From positions 1,071,501 through 1,135,500 of the forward strand of contig JAGTTP010000002.1 in assembly GCA_018223365.1 (NCBI GenBank): DNA of 64,000 bases, written 5' to 3'. The stretch comes from Clostridiaceae bacterium Marseille-Q4145. Lineage in GTDB: Bacteria > Bacillota > Clostridia > Lachnospirales > Lachnospiraceae. This document shows, in pieces, positions 27,772 through 36,859 of this stretch. The first letter of the stretch is position 1. Each line of letters starts with the position of its first letter. A program made the position numbers and the translations under genes. The notes beneath the pieces were generated by a model. That model ran no database searches and had not been told where the DNA came from. It worked only from the letters and a program-made list of their open reading frames with translations.

Positions 27772-27900
27772 ATGAGTTTACAGCATGGGATTCTCGGATT
27801 TTTGAATTACGGTCCTTGCAGCGGGTATGAGTTGACGAAGGCGTTTATGTGCATCGCGTGGGCCGAAAGCTGCATCAAAAAGCTGGAGGAGATGGTATGA
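27772..27900 (+). pseudogene. PadR-family regulator with internal deletion (42 codons left)
   Basis: The first 25 codons give a normal PadR start (MSLQHGILGFLNYGPCSGYE). The next codons jump in frame to what looks like the PadR C-terminus (WAESCIKKLEEM). The middle, including most of the winged helix and the dimer helix, is absent. RBS AAAAGGAG precedes it, and its TGA overlaps the next start as ATGA. The 5' half is moderate in GC and the 3' half GC-rich, so the join may mark the left edge of the foreign block. Confidence 0.75.
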
Positions 27901-29525
27901 AGGTTCTGGTACTGAACGGAAGCCCCAAAGGCGAGAGAAGCAACACCTACCGCCTGACCAGTGCGTTTCTGGACGGCTTACGTCAGGTGCAGCAGGCAGA
28001 GGTGGAGGTGCTTGAGATCGGGAAGCTGCATCTTCTGCCGTGCCGGGGCTGCTTTGCCTGCTGGAGCAAAACGCCAGGGAAGTGCGTTTTGCAGGACGAT
28101 ATGGCCGATGTGATTGAAAAGATCCTGGCCTCCGATGTGCTAATCTGGAGCTTTCCTCTCTACTATTTCAGCATTCCCGGTCAGCTGAAGCTGCTCATCG
28201 ACCGGCAGCTGCCGATGTCGCTGCCCTTTATGACGACCAACGCCTCCGGTGGCCACCCCAGCCGCTATGACCGCTCCGGCCAGCGTCAAGTGGTGATCTC
28301 CACCTGCGGCTTTTACACTGCCCAGGGCAACTATGACGCGGTGGACGCGCAGTTTTCCCGCCTCTGCGGCACAGACGGCTATACGGCCATATACTGCGGT
28401 CAGGGGGAGCTGTTCCGGGTTCCGGAGCTGCGCCAGCGCACAGACGCGTATCTGGAGCATGTGATGCAGGCAGGCGCGGAATTCGCGCATGGCGCTGTTA
28501 CGGAGGAAACAGCCTGTGCGCTGCGGCAGCCGCTGTTTCCGCGGGCAGTGTTTGAGCAGATGGCGGACGCCAGTTGGGGCGTCAGCCGGGAAGATACTGC
28601 CAAGCCGGGAACGTCACAGACTGCAAAGCTCTCTCCGGCGCTGGCCTTTACCCGGCAGATGGCCGCGCTTTATAACCCCGCAAGCTGGAACGGGCAGGAC
28701 CGTGTGTTGGAGTTTTTCTATACGGATGCCGGGGAAACCTATCAGATCGTGCTGGGAAAAGACGGCCAGCGTGTGCTGGAAGCCGATTTCCTACCCTGCA
28801 CCACGCGCATCGAAACGCCGCTGTCCGTCTGGCAGAGGATCGGCAGCGGAGAGCTGAACGGACAGCATGCCATGATGGAGCATCTGTACCGCGTGACCGG
28901 CGACTTTTCGATCATGCTTCACTGGGATGAAATTTTCAGTCTGGGAGCGGCTGCGCCGAAGCCGTCTGCCGCGCCCCGGAAAAAGACCAACATGACGCTT
29001 ATGCTGCTGCCGTGGATGGCGATCTGGATCGCACTGTCCATCCAGGCTCGGACCGGCGCGTGCATCGGCCTTGCGGTCTGTGGACTGCTGCCGTTTGCGT
29101 TTCTAAAATACCGCATGACCGTCTTTGAGCCGTGCTCTATGCTGACGGTGGGCGCTGTCTGTGTGCTGACGCTTCTGGACGCGCTGCCCCTTACGGTGCT
29201 CCTGCCGATATCGTATCTTCTGTTCGGCCTGATGTGGGGCGTGACGGTATTCCGGCCGCTGACGCTGACGGCGCACTATTCCATGAACGGCTACGGCGGC
29301 GAGACGGCGCTGCAAAACCCGCTGTTTCTGCGGACGAACCGGATTCTCACGACCTGCTGGGCGGTCTTGTATCTGCTTACGCCGATCTGGACTTGGCAGC
29401 TGATGCAAACCTCCGTCTCCTATCTGACCGGTGCGTTCAACTCCGTGCTGCCTATCCTGCTGGGCATATTCACGGCCTGGTTCCAGCGCTGGTATCCGGC
29501 GCACTACGCCGCCAGCGCCAAGTGA
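27897..29525 (+). CDS. flavodoxin-like/SCP2-like/membrane fusion protein (542 aa)
   Basis: Residues 1-190 are an NADPH-dependent FMN-reductase/flavodoxin fold: MKVLVLNGSPKGERSNTYRL with the FMN phosphate loop, then a CRGCFACW cysteine cluster and SFPLYYFSIPGQLKLLIDR. Residues about 240-345 (ALYNPASWNGQ... to HWDEIF) resemble an SCP2-like lipid-binding module. The last 170 residues contain about six membrane helices. The cysteine cluster hints at an iron-sulfur flavoprotein. The start is coupled to the PadR remnant by ATGA. Codon use is very GC-rich compared with flanks. Confidence 0.8.
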   Translation: MKVLVLNGSPKGERSNTYRLTSAFLDGLRQVQQAEVEVLEIGKLHLLPCRGCFACWSKTPGKCVLQDDMADVIEKILASDVLIWSFPLYYFSIPGQLKLLIDRQLPMSLPFMTTNASGGHPSRYDRSGQRQVVISTCGFYTAQGNYDAVDAQFSRLCGTDGYTAIYCGQGELFRVPELRQRTDAYLEHVMQAGAEFAHGAVTEETACALRQPLFPRAVFEQMADASWGVSREDTAKPGTSQTAKLSPALAFTRQMAALYNPASWNGQDRVLEFFYTDAGETYQIVLGKDGQRVLEADFLPCTTRIETPLSVWQRIGSGELNGQHAMMEHLYRVTGDFSIMLHWDEIFSLGAAAPKPSAAPRKKTNMTLMLLPWMAIWIALSIQARTGACIGLAVCGLLPFAFLKYRMTVFEPCSMLTVGAVCVLTLLDALPLTVLLPISYLLFGLMWGVTVFRPLTLTAHYSMNGYGGETALQNPLFLRTNRILTTCWAVLYLLTPIWTWQLMQTSVSYLTGAFNSVLPILLGIFTAWFQRWYPAHYAASAK

Positions 29526-29638
29526 ACTTCCCATGAAAAAGGGGCTGTCCACTGAGGGGATAACTTCGCCCGCGGGAGTCGCTGATGGCTGAGGCGCAGC
29601 TTAAAATGTCATTGATTTGTTTCTTGTAGAAAAAAGAG

Positions 29639-29682
29639 AACAGCGCAGCTTCCGGATATTTGCCCGGAAGCTGCGCTGTTTG
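29639..29682. terminator. strong bidirectional hairpin between convergent genes
   Basis: AACAGCGCAGCTTCCGG pairs with CCGGAAGCTGCGCTGTT around a 7-nt loop. It sits between the convergent flavoprotein gene and the giant surface protein gene. The remaining sequence from 29526 to 29708 shows no other feature. Confidence 0.75.
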
Positions 29683-29708
29683 TTGGCCTTTAAGGCATGA
29701 TAAGACAA

Positions 29709-32700
29709 TTACCGTGCGCGTTTTCTCTTATAGTGGACGACGCCGGCAAGAGCAAGGGTACTTGCCAGCAGAAGGGCGCTCCACAGTGGAAGATTGCTGC
29801 TGTCTCCGGTGCTGGCGCTGGCAATGCCCTTGACGAAGATGACCTCGATGGTATGGGTGCTTCTGACATTCTCAAAGGTGTAGGACTTCACCGCGCCGAT
29901 GCTCTTGCCGTCGATCTTGACGTTGGCGACAGCATAGCTCTTATCCGGGGTGATGGTGAAGGTCTGATCTCTGCCCTCGCGGACGCTGACATCACCAGAG
30001 GGAGAAATGGAGCCGCCAGCTCCGGCAGTTGCCTGGATGGTGTAGTAGCTGTAGCCGCTGCTGCTGCCGCCCCCGCTGCTGCTGCCGCCCCCACCGCTAC
30101 TGGACTTGCGATACAACTCGATCTCGCCGGTCAAGGTCGTATAGTTGGTGTCCGTGGGCGTGAAGCGCCACTTGTAGGTCGTGTTGGCTTTAACCCTGGT
30201 ACTATCAGGCAGGACGTTGCCCTTGTCATCCACCCATTCCAGCTCGCCGTCATTGGGATTCAGCGTGCTGCCATTGGTGGTCAGCGCCGCGTCCTTCAAT
30301 GTCTTGCCACTGGTGGTGATCTTGGTGTAGTTCGGCGCGCCGGTGGGAGCGACCGATTTGATCATGAGCACGAAGGGGGCGCTGGTGACGTCATTGTAGT
30401 CGTTGTCGCCCGCCTTGATCGCGATGACGCTGACAGAGCCGACCTTAACCGGGGTCAGAACGCCGGTATTGGGATCAATGGTCGCTTCGCCGGTGCTTTG
30501 AGCAGTGTCAATGCGGTAGGTCACAGCGCCGGTGCCGGAGCCGCCGGTGGTGGTCAATGTCAGCGTCTGACCATAGACCACACCGTCCGCACCGGTGATG
30601 GTCAACGGCTTCTGATCGTCCTTTTCTGTCAGGGGGATGTTCAGCGTGATGGTGAAATCCCCATAATTGTCGCAGGACGCCTTGAGGGTGAGGCTGATCT
30701 TGTCGCCCGCCTTGCCGCCGGAGAGCGCGTAAGTCAGCAAACTGCCGTCCGCTGCAAAATCATGCTTGATAAGTTTGACCTTCGAGCCAGTGCTAACGCT
30801 GTGTTCGCTACTATAGCGCCACGTTTGTCCGCTGGGAAGCCCCGACCAGTCCGGTGTGTAGGTGTGCTCTGAGGCGTCCGTGTACTTCTGCGCCAATTCG
30901 ACCGTTTTGAGGCTGCCGCCATCCGCCTTGTTCACCATGACTTTAAGCTCGATGTTCTCCACTGCATTGTAGTTTTCGGTGTCTGTCGGGGTGAACTTCG
31001 CCTGGAAGGTCTTGGTTACGGTTGAAGCATCGCCCACGGATTTGCTGCTGTCCATCCAGCTCCAGCCGTCCGGCAGCTTCACATCCGCAAGTGTCTGACC
31101 GTATTTTGCCGTCAGGCCGGTGGGAACGGTGTAGGTCGGCGTTGCCTTCGCTACCACAAATTCGCAATACACAGCTTCAAATCCGTAGTAGTTATCCGTA
31201 ACACCAATGCTGGCGTACATACGGTAGGTACCGGCGTTCAGCGCGGGCGGATTCTGAATATCCCATGTCTGAACAGAGCCGCTGTCCGCAGCGGCATAAC
31301 TGTAGGTCACTTGAGCATTCAAATCACCCGTCTGGTCTGTCAAGGTCGGTGTGCTGGGCGTTTTACCGTAAGTATAGCCCGCCATGCTGAGCTTGCCGTA
31401 CTGTCGAGCCTTTTCGACAGTGATATTCGATCTTCCCGAAACCGTTAAATACTTCTCGGTGTCAGTCGGTTCGAAAATCCACTCGGCTGCATAGGTACCG
31501 TTCCCAACCACGGGTATATGCGTGCCGTCCACCCATTCAAAGGTTCCATCGACATCCACGTTGTTGACATTATCATGGAGCTTGCCGGAGAGAGCGATGG
31601 TATTCAGGGCGTCGCCGTAGATGATGGCGTTCTTGCTCAGCGTCGGTGTGCCGGTGGGAGTGATCCTGTTCTTCGCGCTGATGTTGACAGTCAGAGTGAT
31701 GTCCTCATAGTTTGTGCTCTTGATTACAACGGTCGCTGTACCCACAGAGCCGGTGGTTCCCACGTCATTTTTCTGAATGGGCAGGGTCAGCTCGCCGTTT
31801 TCCACCTTCGCGCCGCTGGTGTAGTAGCCGTCATTGAGTTTGATTTCGCCGATCTCATAGGTGAGCGCACCGTACTCTTTGGGCGTTTCCAGCGTGGGCA
31901 GGGCGGGGAGCGTCACAGTATAGGTCTTTTCGTGGCCGTTTACAATGGTCAGCGCGGTTTCCCTGGTGAAGTCAGGCGCAGCGGCCTTGGTGATGCTGCC
32001 AGTCGCGGGAAAGCTGCTCTGCTCCAGGGCGTAATTCTTCGCGGCCTGCCCCATCAGGGTCACTGTGGCAGTGATGTTCTTGCCGTTGCCCGCACTGGCA
32101 TCGTCAAATCTGGCGGTCACGGCGTAGTCCTTGTCCTTCTGCAAGGTTACGCTACCCTCGAAGGTCACGCTGGTAATGCCCGCGTCTGTCGTGCCATCAT
32201 AGGGCTTGGACACAGCCGTTACCCCGGTGATCGTCAGCGGCTTCTGCCCAATGCGGACTGCCACGCTGGCGGGTGCGGTATCGTTGTGGTTTGCATCGCC
32301 AATCACCCGATACCACACGGTATATGCTCCGGCATCGGTGCCGGTAGGGGTGTCCTGGCTGTATGTGCCGTTCTCGGTCAGGCTGTACTGCATGGTGCCA
32401 CCGCTGGTCACGCTGCTCGCGGTAATCAGCGCCTGCTCCTGTCCGGTATAGGTCAGGTTTTCCTGCGCCGTGGGAGCGGTGAAGGTGGGGGTAGCCTTGT
32501 TCACCTTGATGGTCACAGTTCCGGTCGCAGTCGCGTATTTCTCGTAGCCCGCAGCCGGAGTGAACGTCCATTCGGCTTCATAGCGATCATTTGCATCTGG
32601 CTTGATTGTGCCATCTGTCCATGTAAATGTACCGTTGACTGCATCACCCGTGGTGGGGTCTTGCATCGTGCCGTTGACCGTGAGTTTACTGTCAGCCAGC

Positions 32701-35700
32701 GCCTGACCATAGGTGATGTCCGTTGCGCTGACAGTATTGCCCTCAGCCAGAACGGGAACGAGTTTGTCCTGCGCGATGACATGGATGGTCAGCGTGAACG
32801 GCTGATAGTTTGTGGTTTCGACCTCGACGGCTACCGTGCCAATTTCATCACCTTGCTTGGAGCTTGCGGCCTTTTTGATGGACAGGCTCAGCTTGCCGTT
32901 TCCGATCTTTGCGCCGCCGACGGGATAGTACGCGAAGCCCATGGTGACGCTCGGCCGACCATATTGGATATCGCCGTACTGGCCGCCCTCAGGAAGGATA
33001 GTATCCAGAACTTGATTCAAATCGATCTCGTAGGTCTTTGCCAAATCGTTGAAAACAGTCTGCTCAAACCGGTTGTGACTCAGGTCGATGGTGGCCTTAT
33101 TGATCTGGAAGGTCTTATCATCAAAATCCGCGCCGTTCAGCGTAAAGGCCTTTTCCTTCGTGCCGTCGTCAAAGACATAGCCCTTATTCTTCAGATTGAT
33201 GGTGAAGGAGACAGTCTTTTCGGTTTCGCTGGCATCGGCGGAATCATAGTGGGCGTTGAGCACCTCATAATCTGTACCCTTAGCCAGCCGAAGCATAATA
33301 CCAGTATAATAGCTGTCCGCGCTCTTAAATGTGATTTTCGTGTTTTCAGGCAGATTTTTCGTTCCGTCGTATGTCTTAATGATGTCTCCCACCGAAGCCG
33401 CTACTTTGAGCGGTCGGACATTCCATTGGGCAGACTTGCTTCCGGTATAATCGCCGTTTTCTGTTGCCTTGATGGTCAGCGTACAGGGGCCTACACCGGA
33501 GAAACTATCGCCGCCGGCAATGGTGAAATCCTTGTCCTTTTCCAGCGTTTGGCCTTTGTATGTCACGACAAACGTCGGCACACCGGTCGCAGTCACATAA
33601 TTAAAGGCCGCTACATTGCCATCGGGGAATGTGATCTCGGCATTGCTGAGATTCGGCTTGGTGACGGTCAGCTTCTTTTTGGCGCTCTGCACCGTATAGC
33701 CGTCCTTGGTGGCGGTGAAATAGATGGTGTATTCTCCAATCGTATCGAAGGAGTAATCTTTTGTATACTTCCCACTGGCATAGCTCGGCTCCGTCAAGGT
33801 GATGGGCGCTGTTTCGCCCGTCTTCAGGATGGAGAACGTCACCGTCGCGCCCTTCGCATTGCAGCTGGCGCAGAGCTGGACAGTCGTGCCGCGCTCCACC
33901 TTCAGCGAGCTGCCGGTCAGGTTCTTGCCATTGACCTTCAGATTCAGAGTCTTGGAGGTGATGGGCAGGCTATTGATAATAACGTTGTTCAACTGCGAGA
34001 CTTTGACATCATCCGGGGCATACCACTTGTAAGTGCCGTCCGCGTTGAGCACCTTGTATCCAAGTGTTTTAAGATTCAGAATATTTTTCCATGTCGCGCC
34101 ATCGGCCAATGTCAATTCACCGATCACGGCAGGTTTACCCGAACCGGCGAGTTTTGCACCCTTGTGGGCAACGACCTTATCAATGCTGACCGTGGTCGTG
34201 TTTTTTGTGTTGCTCAAGGTGGTGGTATTGTTGCCCGCAGCCGCCTTGACCGTTACCGTACCCTTGATGCAGTGGCCGTTCAGGTCAAGTCCCGTGTCCT
34301 TCGTGCCGTCGATGGTGTATTCGCCGGTCACGTCGGCCAGCAGCTTAAATTCTGCGCCGCCGTCTCTGTCTGCGTCAAGGGCTGTCTGCAAATCAGCAAA
34401 TCTCCGCCACGGGCCATGGTTCAAGGCTGTTTCAGCCACCGCGGGCGCGTTGCAGCAGGGACAGTTGGTGCCATCAAAGCCGTTCTTGCCGCCGTGGCTG
34501 CACGACTTTACCACCAGGTCGCAGGTCTGGGAAGTGGCTTCCTCCAGCGTGAGCTGCGTGTCACCATGATAGTAAGCAAGTCCCGCTTTCTGGGGAAGCA
34601 GATTGCCCAATGTGATGTTATTATTCAGCCGCAAACCGCTTCTCGAAATCTTTCCGCCGTACAGCTTGACTGTGCCGCCCCAAACCTCCAGCTGGAGCAG
34701 AGTGGTATTGTCATTCCCCGGATCAAATACCAGCGTACCGCCGTCCCGCACGGTCACTCCCACCGCGCCGTTGCCGCCGCTGCTGTCAATGACCGTCAGA
34801 TTACCGGTGCGAACCTGGCTTGTGGCCGTAAGGCCGCCGACATTCAAGCTGTATCCGCTCAGACTGTGTCCGTCCAAATCCAGCGTGAGGGTCTTGCTGA
34901 CATATATGCCGTCAGGCAGCATCCCGTTTGCCAGCAGCTTGACAGTCTGACCGTCAGCTGCCGCATCCAGAGCGGACTTCACATCGGTATAATAGGTTTC
35001 ACCGATGCCAGCCGCAAACTGCGTCCCGCAGACCGTGCACTTGCCGTCTTTACCGATGGTGCTTGCACCCTCGGTGTTCGTGTGCGCGCAGGAAAAGCCA
35101 CAGGCGCACTTGTTGTTCACCATGGTGTGGGTGTGTTCCTTGACCGTTACATTTTGCAGAGAATCTCTCTTGCTGCCGTCTTGCACTGTATCGTCCTTGT
35201 AGAAGGCATGACCCGGCGCCAGCAGGGACATGGGCGCAATGGCGCTGCTTGCATCCGTATTTCGAATCGTAGAGAACGTGCCGCCGCTGATGGCGATGGT
35301 TCCACCGTTATTACGGAATTTTACATTACCGAACGTACCGTCTGTGATGTTCAGCGTACCATCGTTGTACCATTGGCCCGCGTGCTCTGTGCCGCCGGTG
35401 ACGGTAACGGCTGCGCCATCGCCTACTGTGACGTTACATACCGTGCCGCCGCTGATGGTCACAGTGCCGCTGTTCCCGTCGCAGGTAAGGTTGCTTCCGT
35501 CATTATCTCCAATCCGGCCGCCCTGAATCGCCAGGGAACCTTTTACAAATTCGAGGTCCTTGATTTTGCCGTGGCTGCCCCCTTGAATGTTATCTACGAC
35601 GGTCAGATTGCCGTCGTAGGAATCAAGGATTCCGCCTGCCTCGTCAGAAACCACATCGCCCACAGTGAGATAATCCACCGTCATGCCGTTCAGGTCGAGC

Positions 35701-36794
35701 GTCAAGGTTTTCTTGACGACAGCCAAAGTGGCATACTCGCCCGCTTCGACGTCGCTCCAATTTGTCGTATGGTTTGCCAGCAGCTTGACGGTGTCGCCGT
35801 TCTGCGCCGCGTTCAGTGCTGCCGGGAGGGATTCGTATGTACCGCCATCCGTGCCGTCCGCTTTTATCACGGAAGCCGCCTTAACTACCGCCTTGTTGAC
35901 CGTGAGTTCCACGATTTCCGACCGTTCCTCCTCGTAGTTCGTAGTCTCGCTGGACTTGGCATAAACGTAATATGTGCCGGGCTCGCTGATTGCAGTGTTC
36001 TCGTCAATCTTGGGCATGGCTTCGCTGCCCTCTACGTCAGAAGAGCCCGCCCAGCTTTTTAACTCGGAAGCCAGATAATAATATGTCACCTCGGCGTCTT
36101 CCGGAGCACCCTCGACAGACAACAGCGGCAGGAGCTTTTCGCCCGCCGTGCAAGCCGTCTTGGAAAGAGTTACGGTCAGATCGGGATAGGCCTTGTTGAT
36201 GTTGCCGCCGATCGTAAACATTTCTTCGCCCGCCTTGAGCTTGTACTTTACCGCGGCTTCGCCGATTAGCGCGATTTCCACAGTGACGGTATGCCATCCC
36301 GCGTCCGCGGAATCGAAGGTCTTCTTGGCGGTAAAGCCCGTTCCTTCTTTGAGTTTGATTTCATTTGTGCCGTCTGTAAACGTCAAGTCGATTGGAATCG
36401 TGCCGCCGTCCGTCGTGCCGTCATAGCTGCGGCCAATGGAATCGGGCTTGCTCACGCACCAGATCTCCGCCCGCGTGTCCGTTTCGGAGTTGGGCTGTTC
36501 GCCTTCGCCCGTGTTGGTCGACTGCCCGTTGCCTTCGGTCGGGGCTCCGGCGGCGGCCGGCTGACCGCCCTCCACGGTGCTGTCCCCGCCGTCCTGAACG
36601 GCAATGCCATTTTCCGCCGCCTGTTCCAATATGGCGGGCGATTCCGCAGCCGGAGCTTTCTCCTGTTCCTCCTGCTGCTCCTCCTGCACGATGGCGCTGC
36701 CCTCCGGTGCGTCCTCCGCCGCCCACGCGGGCGCGGGCAGGAGCGTCAGACACAGCGCCAGCGCCATGAGCATACTCAATACTCGTTTTTTCAT
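29709..36794 (-). CDS. giant YDG/MBG-repeat, beta-helix-like surface protein (2361 aa)
   Basis: A signal peptide (MKKRVLSMLMALALCLTLLP, cleaved near AWAAE) is followed by an acidic linker. Two right-handed-helix-like stretches begin LNAAQNGDTVKLLAN and LDAAADGQTVKLLAN. A Cys cluster HTHTMVNNKCACGF with GKCTVCGTQF comes next. About ten YDG/MBG-like modules follow (for example KPYDGTTDAGITSVTFEG). The end is a Gly/Ser linker, an InlB-like module and ASTGDSSN with a hydrophobic helix and KRKRAR, a sortase-type anchor of the TGD class. Start 36794 has AAAGGAGG 5 nt upstream. High GC and long antisense open frames mark it as foreign. It lies 65 bp after its LuxR neighbour. Confidence 0.9.
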   Translation of the reverse strand: MKKRVLSMLMALALCLTLLPAPAWAAEDAPEGSAIVQEEQQEEQEKAPAAESPAILEQAAENGIAVQDGGDSTVEGGQPAAAGAPTEGNGQSTNTGEGEQPNSETDTRAEIWCVSKPDSIGRSYDGTTDGGTIPIDLTFTDGTNEIKLKEGTGFTAKKTFDSADAGWHTVTVEIALIGEAAVKYKLKAGEEMFTIGGNINKAYPDLTVTLSKTACTAGEKLLPLLSVEGAPEDAEVTYYYLASELKSWAGSSDVEGSEAMPKIDENTAISEPGTYYVYAKSSETTNYEEERSEIVELTVNKAVVKAASVIKADGTDGGTYESLPAALNAAQNGDTVKLLANHTTNWSDVEAGEYATLAVVKKTLTLDLNGMTVDYLTVGDVVSDEAGGILDSYDGNLTVVDNIQGGSHGKIKDLEFVKGSLAIQGGRIGDNDGSNLTCDGNSGTVTISGGTVCNVTVGDGAAVTVTGGTEHAGQWYNDGTLNITDGTFGNVKFRNNGGTIAISGGTFSTIRNTDASSAIAPMSLLAPGHAFYKDDTVQDGSKRDSLQNVTVKEHTHTMVNNKCACGFSCAHTNTEGASTIGKDGKCTVCGTQFAAGIGETYYTDVKSALDAAADGQTVKLLANGMLPDGIYVSKTLTLDLDGHSLSGYSLNVGGLTATSQVRTGNLTVIDSSGGNGAVGVTVRDGGTLVFDPGNDNTTLLQLEVWGGTVKLYGGKISRSGLRLNNNITLGNLLPQKAGLAYYHGDTQLTLEEATSQTCDLVVKSCSHGGKNGFDGTNCPCCNAPAVAETALNHGPWRRFADLQTALDADRDGGAEFKLLADVTGEYTIDGTKDTGLDLNGHCIKGTVTVKAAAGNNTTTLSNTKNTTTVSIDKVVAHKGAKLAGSGKPAVIGELTLADGATWKNILNLKTLGYKVLNADGTYKWYAPDDVKVSQLNNVIINSLPITSKTLNLKVNGKNLTGSSLKVERGTTVQLCASCNAKGATVTFSILKTGETAPITLTEPSYASGKYTKDYSFDTIGEYTIYFTATKDGYTVQSAKKKLTVTKPNLSNAEITFPDGNVAAFNYVTATGVPTFVVTYKGQTLEKDKDFTIAGGDSFSGVGPCTLTIKATENGDYTGSKSAQWNVRPLKVAASVGDIIKTYDGTKNLPENTKITFKSADSYYTGIMLRLAKGTDYEVLNAHYDSADASETEKTVSFTINLKNKGYVFDDGTKEKAFTLNGADFDDKTFQINKATIDLSHNRFEQTVFNDLAKTYEIDLNQVLDTILPEGGQYGDIQYGRPSVTMGFAYYPVGGAKIGNGKLSLSIKKAASSKQGDEIGTVAVEVETTNYQPFTLTIHVIAQDKLVPVLAEGNTVSATDITYGQALADSKLTVNGTMQDPTTGDAVNGTFTWTDGTIKPDANDRYEAEWTFTPAAGYEKYATATGTVTIKVNKATPTFTAPTAQENLTYTGQEQALITASSVTSGGTMQYSLTENGTYSQDTPTGTDAGAYTVWYRVIGDANHNDTAPASVAVRIGQKPLTITGVTAVSKPYDGTTDAGITSVTFEGSVTLQKDKDYAVTARFDDASAGNGKNITATVTLMGQAAKNYALEQSSFPATGSITKAAAPDFTRETALTIVNGHEKTYTVTLPALPTLETPKEYGALTYEIGEIKLNDGYYTSGAKVENGELTLPIQKNDVGTTGSVGTATVVIKSTNYEDITLTVNISAKNRITPTGTPTLSKNAIIYGDALNTIALSGKLHDNVNNVDVDGTFEWVDGTHIPVVGNGTYAAEWIFEPTDTEKYLTVSGRSNITVEKARQYGKLSMAGYTYGKTPSTPTLTDQTGDLNAQVTYSYAAADSGSVQTWDIQNPPALNAGTYRMYASIGVTDNYYGFEAVYCEFVVAKATPTYTVPTGLTAKYGQTLADVKLPDGWSWMDSSKSVGDASTVTKTFQAKFTPTDTENYNAVENIELKVMVNKADGGSLKTVELAQKYTDASEHTYTPDWSGLPSGQTWRYSSEHSVSTGSKVKLIKHDFAADGSLLTYALSGGKAGDKISLTLKASCDNYGDFTITLNIPLTEKDDQKPLTITGADGVVYGQTLTLTTTGGSGTGAVTYRIDTAQSTGEATIDPNTGVLTPVKVGSVSVIAIKAGDNDYNDVTSAPFVLMIKSVAPTGAPNYTKITTSGKTLKDAALTTNGSTLNPNDGELEWVDDKGNVLPDSTRVKANTTYKWRFTPTDTNYTTLTGEIELYRKSSSGGGGSSSGGGSSSGYSYYTIQATAGAGGSISPSGDVSVREGRDQTFTITPDKSYAVANVKIDGKSIGAVKSYTFENVRSTHTIEVIFVKGIASASTGDSSNLPLWSALLLASTLALAGVVHYKRKRAR

Positions 36795-36859
36795 AAGATC
36801 CTCCTTTGGGATATATGTATAAGGTTTATATTCAGCCCGTTCAAACACAGGCACAGCTT

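Noticed and set aside
31518..36062. Plus-strand open frame of 1514 codons opposite the giant surface protein
   Set aside because: It has no family features, starts without an RBS and arises from GC-rich third positions of the true gene on the other strand.
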